NCBI GenBank assembly: GCA_951812925.1
Contig: OX638371.1
Location: 2,170,001 to 2,234,000, forward strand
DNA length: 64,000 bases
Source of the DNA: Calliopum simillimum
Taxonomy: Eukaryota > Arthropoda > Insecta > Diptera > Lauxaniidae
Reading direction: 5' to 3'
Shown one piece after another: positions 12,063-24,210 of the stretch. Position 1 is the stretch's first letter; every line of letters starts with the position of its first letter. The notes below the pieces were generated by a model. That model saw only the letters and a list, made by a program, of their open reading frames with translations, had not been told where the DNA came from and made no database searches. The translations under genes and the position numbers were made by a program.

Positions 12063-15000
12063 TCACTGTCCATTGAAAATTGATTCCGGATAATAGCTGG
12101 ATGGATTGAACATTCGGGAAAAACCATTAGGATCTAATTGATTTACAGGCATAACAGACATTAAATCGCTGAAATAAATAAAAAAAAAGTTTAGTTGATG
12201 TATCAATATCAATCTATGTGTATAGTTATTGTAAAAATTGTGTATAAGTTTTTAGAAAATATGTAAAAGAAGAAAAACGACATTCAACTTCTTTACTTCT
12301 GCGAAAGAGGACAGATAAGTATGGCACAGGATTCATTAAACTACAGCTTAAACGAGGTGCTCAGATGGATGACACGCAATGGTCTAAAAATTAATGCATC
12401 AAAAACAAAAGCTATTCTTTTCAGTAGTCCCCGGACGTTACCATTCACTATGAACCTTAGCCTACAAAATAATCCAGTTGAATTCGTGACAAAACTGCGT
12501 TGCTTGGGCGTGATACTTGACGACTGTCTTTCGTTTGAAAATCATATTGACCACTTGTATTCTTCTTTACATTTTACTCTTAAGCGTCTCTATAGCCTAA
12601 ATACAAATTTGCCTTTACATATAAGGAGGAATGTTGCTCATGCGCTGCTTCTCTCTAAATTGATGTATGGATTGGAAGTATATTCGGGAACAACAGTTAA
12701 CCAGGTTCGCAGAATCAAACTTTTATTCAATAGGGTCGCTAGGTATATTTTCAATGTCCGTATTTATGATCATATATCTGAACATGTTAAACTCCTTTTG
12801 GGATGCAATGTAGAAAACTTTATTTCTTACAGAATGGTCTTCTTTTTTTATAAAGTAATCAACACCCAAACTCCAAAATATCTGGCGAATGAATTTAATT
12901 TCTCAAGGTCGGTTCGTAATCAACAAATAATTATACCTAGAATTTTCAACTCATCTTTTGAGAGATCTTTTTCAGTAAGGGTTTCACGATGTTGGAACTG
13001 TCTTCCCCGTGAGCTCAAAATATTTAGTGTTTCGCATAATCTCTATAAAAGGATGTTAAGTAGACATGCAAGTTTGCAATAAGTCATTATAGTAATTTAA
13101 GGATATTCATTGTGGGACCTTAGATTTTTTACCTTAGTTTTTTTAGTGTAGTCGATGCTTGGTTTGCTTGGTAGTAGGTGGTGACACAATGGGTTGGTAT
13201 AGGGATGTTCAAATTATGTATGTATGTATATATACAGGTATATTCTTATACGATTTTCTTTTTTTGAAGTTTTATTAATATATTAGTACTATGAACTTTA
13301 TTTTTCTCGCATATGTTAAGCCTTTGTAATTATGAAAATTGGCTGTTTCAGCTTTATGAATTGCAAATTAAATAAATAAATAAATAAAAATAAATAAAAA
13401 AAACTAGTAAGGGTGTAACTTTTGGCCTGGCCAAAAAATAAATAACCTACCCTGCAGATTTTTGAAAATTTTAGCTTAGAGCGTGCATTTATAGTCTTTA
13501 GTATTTGAGTGAAATTTGGTTGGATTATCTCAAAAAACTCTTTCAGTATAGCATTTTGAAACTTTTGCTGATATGGGAGGTGCCACGCCTCCTTGGCCGA
13601 TTTCACCCAATTTTTGTTGAAAGCTTTCGTTAATAATTCTTGGTGTCTGAGTCAAATTTGGTTCGAATATCTCAAAAAACGCTTTCAGTATAGCGTTTTG
13701 AAGCTTTTGCTTATATGGGAGGTGCCACGCCCTCTTGTCCGAATTCGCGCAGTTTTTTCTCAGAGCTCGCGCTTACAATTTGTGGTATTTATGTGTATTT
13801 TGGCTGCATTGTCGTGAAAAATACTCCTAAAATTGCATTTTGCAATTGCATTTTTTGTATGGGCGGTAGGCGTGTTCGTTGACCGATTTTGCTCATTTTC
13901 AATTCCCCGCTCTAACTTTGACGACGGAGGCAGTGCACCGAATTTCATTGAGTTAACTTGCTCAGTTTTTCCAAAAAGTGTATTTCAACACACAGCCAGC
14001 CAGCCAGATGGACTTGGCTATATCGACTTAGGAGGTGACGCTGATCAAGAATATATATACTTTTCTATGTCTGCCACGCCTCCTTGTCTGCGTTACAAAC
14101 GAAAGGACAAAGTGAATATACCCTGGGTGTAGGGTATAAAAATTATATGTCAATATTACCAAGTCAAGCAGCATCGAAAAATATCAAGAATATAAGAAAA
14201 GCTAAAAAAATATCGATTAAAAAAAATTTAAAATCATCGAAGAATACCGTAAAATCCTAAATAGTATTGCAAACATTGAAATAGTCGAAAAGTAGCAAAA
14301 ATATAGCTCATAAAGCTATTGCTTCTTAAAGACCCGTGCCAATAAGGAGTGAGATCGAAAAAATCTTAACACACGTTTTACCTAATAATTTTTTTTGGGT
14401 GTAAAATTTAAAAATTTCTTTGATCTAGTTATCTTTTGAAAAATATGTCAGTTATTATTTTAAACGACAAACATGTTGATTTGGGGTTTGATCAAAATGA
14501 GTGAAGAGAAAGAAGTACGTCTTAAAATTACTAAAAATTTTCAAAAAATCCAAATTGGTCTTACAAAAAATTGGCCAAAGAATTGAAGGTCTGCCGTCAA
14601 ACTGCTTCTAATGTAATTAAACAGTTTCAGGAGAATTTGACCGTCGATAGGAAACCTGGTTCGGGAAGAAAACAAGGACCACATGATATTGGGAAAGCCA
14701 AGAAAAATGAAATCATATTGAAAGATCTCCAAACACACCTGCTAGAAAACCTGCCCGGTTAGCCCAGTGCTCTGAATTTTTGGTGCGAAAAGTTAAAGCC
14801 AATGCAGGTTTGACAACATACAAAGTCCAAAAACTTCCCGACAGGAATGCTGCAAAAAATTTAGATGCCAAAAGTATGGCTCGGAAATTAAAATCGAATT
14901 TTATACAAAAATATTCATGTTGTATAATGGACGACGAAACGTATGTACTCAAAATTTTTATGTTGCTGATGCTCGAGGAAATGTTGAAGAACAATTTAGA

Positions 15001-18000
15001 ATCCAAAGACAAAATTTCCTAAAAAATTCCTGGTATGGCAAGCTATATGCAGTTGCGGCAAAAGAAGCAAGTCATTTGTTACAGTAGGCTCTATAAATAC
15101 CGAAATATACATCAAAGAATGTTTGAAAAAAAGACTTCTTCCTTTCATAAGAAAGCACAATGTATCCACATATTTTTGGCTCGATTTGGCATCATGTCAC
15201 TAAGGCAAGAAAGCTGTGGAGTGGTACCAAAGTAATAACATAGCTTTTGTACCGAGAGGCCAATCCTCCAAGTGGTCCGGAGCTAAGACCAGTGGAGAGG
15301 TATTGGGCTCTTGTGAAAAGAAACTTAAAGAGCACAAAAAAGGTGTCCCAAAATATTGAAGATTTTAAAAGGAGATGGGCAAACTGTTCCAAAAAGGTGT
15401 CTGAATCAACTATCAAATCTCTAATGGAAGGCTTACCGAAAAAGGTCCACGAGTTCATAAATAGTGGTTAGAACAATAAAAGTTATATTTTTCTGTAATT
15501 TGTAAAATATTATCAATTAAATAAAAAAAATCAAAACTCTAAGATCAACCGTTTAAAAATTATTGAATATTACATATGTTAAGATTTTTTCGATCTCACT
15601 CCTTAATATTTTACACTAGTTTCGTAGAAACTTGAATACATAAATTGAATTAAGTCCACATTTAAGGAAAAACATATGCAACATTTTTACTCTTTTATGG
15701 CCCTCCAACGCACTTGACCATCAGCAAAGGTTACAGTCACTGAAGTTACAACATGCTTCTAAAATCACATGCCATAACGTGATCATACCAAGCCATCCTA
15801 TTACTTTCGGTGAGAAGAATCTAATGAAATGGCACGCACTTATGTGTGTTCTATGTAAAGTAGACAGCAGCATGTGCTGCGCATGCGTAAGACTTTTTTT
15901 TTTATTTTAAATTTAATGTTTTATGCTACATTGGGCGTCCAATGGTCTAAAAATATACATACAGAATGTAAGTAGTAAGCGTAATTGATTTTTTTTTTTT
16001 TTAATTTTTAATGATTTGCCGGTCAGTGCAGGAAACTGTCGTTGCCACCTTGCTATAAATTTTTTAAGTGGAGGAATTATTTTAATTGTTGCATGATTCG
16101 TCGAAAATTTGATATCCGATTATTAATTTATTTTGGGCCTAAAAGTTTTTTCGCTGAAAAAATGTATTCAACCCCATTTTCTTGGGGATATTTTTCCATA
16201 AATTTTTAATTTATATTTTTCAACGATCAAATATTCCTTGCTTTTGCATTTGAAATGGCAAGAACATTTGGAGGTATTAAAGTTCTATTTTGATAGCCTC
16301 TTGTCACATTTCTTCCATTAATTAACAAATTGAAAGAAAAAATTTTGAATGATATTTTTCGTAGCGCCTATCGTGCTAAATGTAGCGGCTCAACAATAAG
16401 GTCAATATAAGAAACATGTCTTTTGCTCATAATATTTTCATTCACAGAATGGATACCCAAGTTTGCTTGAAAAATAATGATTATGTTCTTGCAAAATTTT
16501 TGGCGTTAAAAATTATACATTTTGTTTGTAGTATAGATAATACTTATTCGGTTCCGAAATCGATTTTTTCCTGTTTTTCAACTGCGCGGCAGGAAAAACG
16601 ATTTTTTACTCAAAATCAAGGCATCTTACGAAAAAGTGTATAAGGCATAAAATGCTTATAATCGTCAAAAAAATACGTGTTAAATTTTTTTCAGAATTTT
16701 TTGAGACATTTTATAATTTTCCAAAAATTGTTAAAAAAAAAAATTCCCAAAAACTCTAACTCTTATACATTTTTTTCGTAAGGTGCCTTGCTTTTAAGTA
16801 AAAAATCTTTTTTCCGGTCGCGTAGTTGAAAAACGAGAAAAATCGATTTCGGAACCGAATATTATCTATACTACAAACAAAATGTATTTTTTAAAGCCAA
16901 AATTTTTGCAAGAACATAATCTTTATTTTTCAAGCAAACTTGGGTATCCATTCTGTAAAGAAAAAAAGTTATGAGCAAAAATCACGTTTCTTATATTGAC
17001 CAAGTTGAGCAGAGTTACAAACGCTTAAATAGAAAAGCTTTCTAGACCTATTTTCTATATATTAGAACTGCCTGCATACCAAATTTGGATGTAGGCCATA
17101 ATTATTTGAACATTAGCACATGCAATATTACAAGATTTTACCATACTCAAGAATTCTGTACCATAGGGATTTGTAGAATTTTCTAGGGAAAGATGGCAAC
17201 GCCACCTTAAAAATGACCGTATTTAATGCCAATATGAAACAATGCATCAGTCCCTGTGCGTTTTTTTTACACATTCTAGAAGTGTACCTACTAATTTCAT
17301 GTGTGTGAAAATTTTTATTAGTTATTGAGAATTTTATCGAAATCACTTTGCGTTCATGCCTTCGTTGGCGTTGCCAAGTGGCTTCCTGCTGCGCAAAGTG
17401 GAACTTTTTAAAGTATTTCATTGTAATTACAAAATTCATTACGTTTATGTTATTGGTCTTATTTTCAATTTGTAATTTGAGCACTTCCCAGATTGTTTTA
17501 CACTCTTGCAGGCAGTAACTTATGAACTTTAAGCGTTTTTTTATTGGAGTTTAAGTAAAAATGGATTTATTTGTTTTCAAAAATGAAAAATGAAAAATAA
17601 ATACTTTGAGGTGGAGAGATTCAATAAAATTTCAAAAGGTTGGACGATAGGCATAAATTTTTTGTCGAGTAATTTTACTCTACAACTGAATCAAACAATC
17701 ATCAGGTTTTCAAAAAATCTTAAAAACCACAATCCTAGAAACTAAACAATATATTCTTTACTTACGATCTCTGCTGCGGGGTTCGGTCTCGTTGCCTGCG
17801 ATTTTTAAACCAATTCGAAACCTGCGTCAGCGTCAGTCCTGTCTTTTTGGCTAGTGTCTTCTTCTCATCGGGTGTTGGATAACGATTTGTGAGATAACAA
17901 TCCTTAAGTGCATTTCGGCTCTTTTCCTTAAAGCAATACACGGTTTCTTCACCATCCCAGATTGTCTTTGGCAATGGATACTTTTTACGTAGACGATATT

Positions 18001-21000
18001 TGTCGACAGCACCAAGTGGACGGCCTCGAACTTTTTCTGCTTCTTTGTAATGCGCTCGAAACCAAAGGTTTTGTAAATCCGGATGATGTTTAATCGAGAA
18101 ACAATGTGTCTCCAGTAAGTTATATAACTCGTGAAATTGTCCGCGATGATAGGCAACTATAGCACGAGCACGTAAAACGCTTTCGTTAGTCTTAAAAAGT
18201 TCACTAGCTGGGAGGCTGCACAGAAAGGTAGTAAGTTTTTCAATATCACCGCGTTGTTGCAGTGCCTCGCACATGCATTGAATCTAAAGTGTTAATTATT
18301 AATAATAATAATTACAACATTACATAAAACTCTAAATTAAACTGCGGTTAAGTTCTTGTAAAGAGTTTCAATTTGACATAATATTAACACTTCCCAATGC
18401 ACTCCCCATAACAAAAGTTAATTTTACCCCAACAGGTATTGATTTTGATTACAGCGACTTTTGAACTTTAATAACTTCCAAGCGTAAATGATATTGATTA
18501 AGACTCATTCAGTTTTAATTATTGGGGGTTATCGTGAATCAATATTTCCGGGGAATTTTACTCAGATTGCCGTGCATTCTCCATTGATTCACGATAACCC
18601 CCATTATGTCAAAAAGAATTTCATTCCAAAAACATCGCTGACTTTTCTCGAAAAAGCTAAACAACAATAACACTTACTTGATCTGTTGTGAATTGCAAAA
18701 ATTTTCGATCCAATTGAAAACTACCACCAGTCGCTATATTATGCGCTGAAAGATTAGATATTATTTGACCATTACTAGCTGCATTCAATGCGGCAGTGCG
18801 TTGGTTCATCGCCGTTAGGGCATCACTCGCCAGCGAGCTTTTCGTATTGCCATTCAAATCACCGATGCCATTTTCGAAAATGATACCATTCAGCGAAGGA
18901 TAAACCACTGGCGAGCTATTCGCCGTAGGTGGTGGTGATTTGTCATAATCGCTGGTAATGTCGTGGAATCGTCGCTCGAGATCTTTATCATTTGTGTAAG
19001 GCGAGAATTTATCCAAGTGTAGTACAGTCTTACATGAAATATTACCACGATAGCCTAGACACAAATAATACAGAAACAAAGGAAATTTAAGTACAAGTAT
19101 TTTTCCTTAGTAATAATTTATTTCGGTTTGTAACATTGAATATCCGCCTTCCCACGTGCCCGATTAGTAATCGAATATGTCTCGTTCAATGTTGTCATGT
19201 AGACAAAATTCTAAATGACTCATTGCGGCCAAATATTGGTTCAATTGAGTGTCATAAGTTATATCACCTTTCGAAATGCTACGTTTTGGTTTTATTGTTT
19301 ATTGTTTTTGTAACTCTATTCCTGAAAAATGTGTCAGTCTATGCAAAAACGGTGAATTTATTTTGAATATTCCTCTGGCGCCAAATTTAAAAGGAGTTCA
19401 AATTGCATATTTTAAGGCGTTCTGTCTGTACTTGCATTTATTTAAATTTTGTATTTTTCCCGAAATAGTTTGTGTAATATATATCTTTGAATTGTTAGAA
19501 AACATCTAAGATGAATAATTCAGTGACTTCTCGATATTGCGTTCTTTATAGAATTGCAATGATGAAACAAATTTTTCACTTCAATGAATAATAACTCGAA
19601 AAGTAAGTAAGAATACAATCGGAAAAGATATAAAGTTATATCAATAGAAGATTATGTTGGGAAAAATAGTCGACTAGAAATTTACTTAGGCTTGCCTAAA
19701 AGTATATTAGGTCCTAATTGCGAAGCAACGGGGTTAGCCTAAATTAGGAAGGCCTAATATCTGCCTAGTTTTAGGTCATGCATCAGCTAGGTTTGCCTAA
19801 AGAACATCTAATATAGTGAACATATTGATAAACGAACAGTTGCAGAGTTTCGTTATATCTCTTTGGAAATAGTGATGCGGTACTAATAAGGACATTTGAA
19901 GTTGCCCCCAAATTATGTTATGTGAATGTGCGAATAAAATGTTTGTCCTAACTTTTCAAATAATTTATTCTAGAAGGCCAAAAGTGATTGTTTTGTTTTA
20001 CTCAGTTTTTGAATCCTCTAAGATTATTCGAAAATGATTTTGGGAAGAAATTATATTTTTTTTTATGAAAACACTGAAATTAATTTTGTTTTTAACCAGA
20101 ATTTTAGGACCAAGTGCAAAAGCACATAGATGGCCTAGTTTTTGAAATCTTAATTTTCCTTATTATGAATGCCAACTATAGGGAACACCGTTACATGTTA
20201 TAAGTGGCTCCCGCGTTTGACCCATACGTTCTGATTAGACAAAACAAATAGGACGTCAAGCCAAACAAAATTTTGTAGTCGGGATTAATTATACTATTTC
20301 CTGAGTGTTGAAGTGCGCCATTAGTCTCAGAACAGATATTTTCGCACTTTCATTCTAGTCAGTCATAATATAAATCGTTCCTGCAAAACATTTATTAAAA
20401 AAAATCATCTAGTATGTTTTTGGGGTCGCTGACTCCGAAACTGTAAGCCATATTTTGAAAAAAAAGACAAATCAAAAATTGCGGACAATTTTCTCAAAAC
20501 TGCTTATTTTTCAACAAAAATAAGGTTAGGGGGCGGTTAGAAATAAACTTTTGATTTTTTGTCTCAATTCGACGTCATTATTCAAGCACTGAATTCCAAT
20601 TCCGTCTTTTTTCATTCTCGAAAATTCCGTGGTTTTCGAAATTTTTTAAAAGAATAAATATTGCTAATTTAGTGCTTTTTTGGTAGACCCAAATTATATT
20701 TACATAACTACTTATCCATTTTGTAAAGCACCGTGCCTTAATGATATTGAATGGATTGAAAATCTTTTTGTCCAGATTTCTCTGAATCCATGGAAGGAAA
20801 AGAACCTTCGCTAATTAAAATATTTTGAGCCCCAGGCCCGAATTAAGATATAAAAACACGAAACGCTAGCTTTGTCTTTTGTAGTTTGCTTCAATTTCCT
20901 CACCGAACTGCTACAGCAAAATTTTCATAAAGCGTGAACTTATCGCCACTTCGGCAATGTATTTAAGGTCTAACGTTGTAAAAATTTAATTTTTTCCTCA

Positions 21001-21311
21001 GTGTATTTATTTGACTCCTAGAAATCAAAGAGAAATTCACTGATGACAAATAAAAACTCTGCGGTGAACCAAATAAATCGCTTAATGTTTGAGCAACATA
21101 TAGAAAGAGTGAAAATTCACAAAGAATGCACCAAAAACGAAAAAAATTTCTTTTCACCTGGATTTGGTAGAAATAATGATCCGTACGGCGAATGCATATC
21201 CTGATTTATTGTGGAGTTATCCGATGCAGTGCCGCCGGAACTTGTTGAATCCAAATCACCGTTCAGCGATGATGACAGCGTAGTATCCATATTTTTGTCG
21301 AACATTTGCAT
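12063..21311 (-). CDS. Six4: Six4 homeobox transcription factor, 4 exons
   Basis: Minus-strand coding exons are 21158-21311, 18678-19054, 17766-18283 and 12063-12168. All introns are GT-AG and phases match (1, 0, 2), giving 384 residues. The SIX protein-interaction domain covers about residues 173-284 ([20 protein letters not shown] onward) and a SIX-type homeodomain about 285-344, with WFKNRR at 335-340 in helix 3. The stretch [16 protein letters not shown] is characteristic of the SIX4/5 group. The N-terminus is Ser/Asn-rich. The short last exon encodes 34 residues beginning [12 protein letters not shown] and was found only by phase matching. In Drosophila, Six4 is a nuclear DNA-binding protein of mesoderm and gonad development, acting with Eyes absent; that role is transferred by homology. 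The start ATG at 21311 is the first in frame; a second lies two codons downstream. The last intron is 5.6 kb and filled with transposon debris. Confidence 0.92.
12262..13404 (+). mobile_element. 5'-truncated non-LTR retrotransposon (LINE) fragment
   Basis: An open frame from about 12262 to 13082 encodes the end of a reverse transcriptase palm and its C-terminal extension. The DIQLLYF stretch just upstream of the ATG at 12321 corresponds to the catalytic xxDD box region, here degraded, followed by [10 protein letters not shown] and the [10 protein letters not shown] block. A short 3' untranslated stretch ends in a (TAAA)n-like tail at about 13366-13404, the hallmark of target-primed insertion. 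The fragment therefore starts inside the RT domain and is a dead 5'-truncated copy of a Jockey/I-type element (clade uncertain). It lies in the last Six4 intron, antisense to the gene, and its frame of 253 codons is still open, so the insertion is relatively young. Confidence 0.85.
13405..14138 (-). mobile_element. 142-bp-array element, inverted copy in Six4 intron
   Basis: Starting with ACTAGTAAGGGTGTAAC and TTGGCCTGGCC, this copy carries GAGGTGCCACGCC boxes at about 13578 and 13718, a CAGCCAGCCAGCCAG run at 13995, and ends with GGGTGTAGGGTATAAAA at about 14135. The same modules, inverted, build the copies at 33958-34513 and 34525-35440. The plus-strand frame 13833-14132 is read from repeat sequence and is not considered a gene. 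Terminal structure does not identify the superfamily; a Helentron-like or foldback origin is possible. Confidence 0.75.
14345..15603 (+). mobile_element. Decayed Tc1/mariner element with intact TIRs
   Basis: AGGAGTGAGATCGAAAAAAT at 14345 and its complement ending at 15603 are inverted repeats extending about 27 bp, flanked on both sides by the TA target duplication (14343-14344, 15604-15605). The 1259-bp length is normal for the superfamily. The transposase is broken. An ATG at 14497 opens an N-terminal frame that shifts near 14560 into [19 protein letters not shown] (helix-turn-helix). Further frames give MDDETYV (first catalytic D) at about 14927 and [16 protein letters not shown] (last catalytic E) at about 15283, with several stops and frameshifts between. 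It is antisense to Six4, in its last intron. Confidence 0.9.
14497..15471 (+). pseudogene. Tc1/mariner transposase pseudogene
   Basis: Fragments in three frames together cover an HTH DNA-binding region (14571-14762), a middle portion (14780-15022) with the first catalytic aspartate context MDDETYV, a degraded stretch (15035-15235), and a C-terminal block (15247-15471) with RPVERYW containing the final catalytic glutamate. At least three frame disruptions are visible. The last block ends VHEFINSG followed by a TAG stop. It encodes no functional enzyme as written. Confidence 0.85.
15606..16387. other. Six4 intron sequence, nothing recognised
   Basis: This is AT-rich intronic sequence with homopolymer runs near 15893-15910 and 15985-16005. 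No domain-bearing frame or repeat partner was recognised. Confidence 0.4.
16388..17010. repeat. Foldback repeat, about 620 bp
   Basis: GCTCAACAATAAGGTCAATA at 16388 is mirrored by TATTGACCAAGTTGAGC ending at 17010. The mirrored pairs continue inward through CAGAATGGATACCCAAG, TTTGTTTGTAGTATAGATAA and TCGGTTCCGAAATCGATTTT to a loop near 16680-16720. A piece of the same repeat is found at 32520-32600. It lies in the last Six4 intron. The frame 16416-16643 inside one arm is chance. Confidence 0.85.
17011..17760. other. Six4 intron sequence, nothing recognised
   Basis: This is intronic sequence between the foldback and the homeodomain exon. A 118-codon minus-strand frame at 17128-17484 has no recognisable domain and lies wholly in the intron. 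It is not called as a gene. Confidence 0.4.
18523..18603. mobile_element. 81-bp micro-MITE with perfect 21-bp TIRs
   Basis: TGGGGGTTATCGTGAATCAA at 18523 and its exact complement ending at 18603 form perfect 21-bp inverted repeats around a 39-bp loop. TTAT flanks both ends and may be a target duplication. It lies in Six4 intron 2, 81 bp from the donor site of exon 2. Confidence 0.85.
19055..21157. other. Six4 intron 1, no recognised element
   Basis: This is a 2.1-kb intron between Six4 exons 1 and 2. A short stretch at 19680-19830 has repeated CTAGG/GCCTAA words (TTAGGCTTGCCTAAA, GGTTTGCCTAAAG) and could be a degraded inverted-repeat element. Otherwise only AT-rich sequence is seen. Confidence 0.4.
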
Positions 21312-22337
21312 ATCCACAAATTTTATACTTTCCAGAAAATTTTTTTTTTTTCTAAAATAAATTGGTTTTTCCTGTCAAAAGTTTTTCACAGATTTTTGAT
21401 CAACTGCACTGTAAATTATGCATATTGCCACACAAATTTGTTCATAGGATTCAAAGTGGTTTTGCTATTATTTTTTAATTTCACCCTTATGTTTAATTAA
21501 CACTTATTGCACTGATAAACACTTTGACAAATATTTTTTTGCAAAATGCAACTCTGCTTTATTTGGCGCGCAGATATTTTTTAAATATTTTTGTACCGCT
21601 CGTGCACGAAGTTCGAAACGAACTGAAATGAAAATTTGGAAAATGCAAAAGAAGTCTTTGAAGGCAGTAGATGTGAATTCAAGTGATTGTATGTATGGGT
21701 TAAAAATGTTTACGCTGTATGTGGCGGTTGGTTGTCAAGGCTTTGCACAAGTGTGTGGGTGCTAGTTGTGCTTGTCGATAGAAAACTGCGTGAGGAATGA
21801 CGCGGCATTGGAACACATGCAATATTATGATAAGGGTAGTTTTTATTTTGTACTTTAATGTATCCTGTGAATAGGCGTTTCCTTTGTATTGGCCACCATT
21901 TTTTTTTGCTTTGCAGACAACCAATTTTACTGGTATTTCTTGTTTTTCAATTGCGAACAAGTTTTATCTATAAAGTTTTTTTAAAGTAAACTTTAAGATT
22001 CATTTAATTAACTTAAAGTCCTTGACCCACAAGTATGAAATTTTGCTGAAAATCAATAGAAATCTGTGCAATTCTGTATTTTAAAATTGTGATGGTCTGT
22101 AGAGGAGATCGTAGCATGTTAAAATGTTAATTTAAAATGGCATTAATTTGAATTTAAAGGTTTTCATGTTGTTAAATATATTTTTTTGTTGAAAAACTTA
22201 AACTTTTTTAATTAAAAAAATTAAGATTAAAAACACACAAATTTTGTCACTAAGTCCCTTTGGTACTTCCACTCCTTAATTGATTTCAGAAACATAAAAT
22301 GTTCAGCCAATTTTTTGTTATATTAATAGCTAAATGT
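21312..22337. other. Upstream region of Six4
   Basis: This is directly 5' of the Six4 start on the minus strand, so it should contain the promoter and 5' UTR. A locally GC-richer patch at 21560-21800 (GGCGCGCAG, CGTGCACGAAG) is a possible core-promoter zone. No definite element can be assigned by eye. Confidence 0.35.
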
Positions 22338-22346
22338 ATATACAGT

Positions 22347-24201
22347 AGAGTGGTCCAAAATCCGAAAGTGTTAAAAAGACAAGGTGCGCGCGACTTTTCT
22401 GAATCTTTGGATCCTGCTGATTACAAAAAGTGCTTTGGAACCAAAAATAAATTGCGTTTAGATATTCCGCAACGAGCTTGAAGATACTTTTTTAGGAATT
22501 TTTGAGTTTTTGAGTACTTTTTTTAATTTAAACGCTATATCTTTCTAACCAGATAAGGTATTTGCAAAAATTAAATTGCATTTTTGTAAAAATATGTTGA
22601 GTCAAATTCCGCATCAATAATAATAAATGTAGTCTTTCCCAATTTTTTTTAGCAGCACTTTAAACTTCAAAATTTGTTAATTTTTTGAGGTGTTTGCACA
22701 TTCAAGAACCGATTTTTTTCTTATTTTAAATTTTTATATTTTTAAGCATTAATTTATCTTTAAAATAATTTCAACAACTAAGTTTTTAGTCATACTTTTA
22801 CTCACTAAAATCAATTAAGTATAATTAAATTGGGCTTAAAAAAAAAAATTTATTTTCATGTTTTCAAGGCATTGAAATAAAATATCTTAATGGGATGACG
22901 TAAGGTACCACTTTTTTCTTATAAATACATTAGTTCCTAATCTTCTGAGTAAAACAACATTCTTCGCAATATCGAAACCTTGGCAGTTCATGTTATTTTT
23001 GGGAAAATAGGTTAACAGATAGCTTTCATAGATTTTCTAAGGAAACTAAAAAAATAAATAAATCAAAAAGAAACTAAAAAAGCCATTTTGGATGTATTTG
23101 TTGATGCTGATTCCGAATTCGGTCTCAAAATTGCTGTATCTTGTACGGTTAAGGAGATATTTTTACATAAAAGTATAAAAAACACCGTTTTTGCTCTTTT
23201 TAATGTGATATTACAAGTCTAGGTTACTTTCAACCACAAAAAGTGGTATAGTGGTTACAAGTGCCAGTTTGATTCTTTAAAATGCAATTTAAATTATACC
23301 GATATCTTTTTGATCTTCTGAGTTATCCTTACCTAAAAAGTTGAAAAAGTGCAAAAGACACGTTTTTTTGTTATTTCTGCTTACGATATTTCGGAGGAAC
23401 AAAGAAATATCGATACAATTTAAATTGGGTTTTGAAGAAAAAGGCTGTCACTTTTAACTTCCATACCAGGCTGAAAGTTACCATGTCTTGATATAACAGC
23501 TTCAAAAATAGCAAAAACGGTGTTTTTTGCATTTTTAGGTTAGGATATCTCTAAAACCGTGTGCGATAGAGCAATTCTGAGACCGGATTTAGAATTTTGA
23601 TGAACACATACATCGCAAATGACTATTGTTGTTTCTGTTTCACCACGAAAATTTTAAACTCAAAGTTTTTTTTTTGGCCAAATTTGATTATATTTTACGG
23701 TTTTTAGTAAGTACAGTGAAGCTTATAGCTTAGTTATTGGAGTCATTTGATAGATAAATAAATGCATACAAAAATAATGATATAAAAAAAATTTGCTAGA
23801 GCAAAATGAGAAAAAAATCGGTTCTTGAATGTGCAAACACCTCAAAATATTAACAAATTTTTAAGTTTAAAGTGCCGATAAAAAAAATTGGGAAAGACTA
23901 GATTTATTATTATTGATGCAGAACTTGGCTCAAAATATTTTTACAAAAATGCAATTTAATTTTTGCAAATACCTACCTTATCTGGTTAGAAAGATATAGC
24001 GTTTAAATTAAAAAAAGTTCTCAAAAACTCAAAAATTCTTAAAAAAGTACCTTCAAGCTCGTTGCGGAATATCTAAACGCAATTTGTTTTTGGTTCCAAA
24101 GCACTTTTTGTAATCAGCAGGGTCCAAGGATTCAGAAAAGTCGCGCTCACCTTGACTTTTTAACACTCTTGGTTTTTCCATACAAAATTTGGACCACTCT
24201 A
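22347..24201. repeat. Large foldback element, 1.85 kb, with 9-bp direct repeats
   Basis: The termini AGAGTGGTCCAAA (22347) and GGACCACTCT (to 24200) are inverted repeats. The direct repeat ATATACAGT flanks the element at 22338-22346 and 24202-24210, consistent with a 9-bp target duplication. Arms of about 850 bp mirror each other through TTGGAACCAAAAA, GATATTCCGCAACGAGC, CTTATCTGG/CCAGATAAGG and GAACCGATTTTTTTC to a loop near 23220-23300. No transposase frame is seen. Related arm sequence recurs at about 35610-35960 and, for the inner part, at 48720-49180. Confidence 0.88.
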
Positions 24202-24210
24202 ATATACAGT

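Noticed and set aside
13833..14132. 99-codon plus-strand frame ending NIPWV, with cognate frames at 33870-34139 and 34516-34837 (minus)
   Set aside because: All are readings of the same non-coding repeat module (GGCT microsatellite and GATATAGCC block); the frames are not the same in the copies and have no domain.
17128..17484. 118-codon minus-strand frame within Six4 intron 3
   Set aside because: No domain; between a foldback and a real exon of Six4 on the same strand, so it would have to be spliced out.
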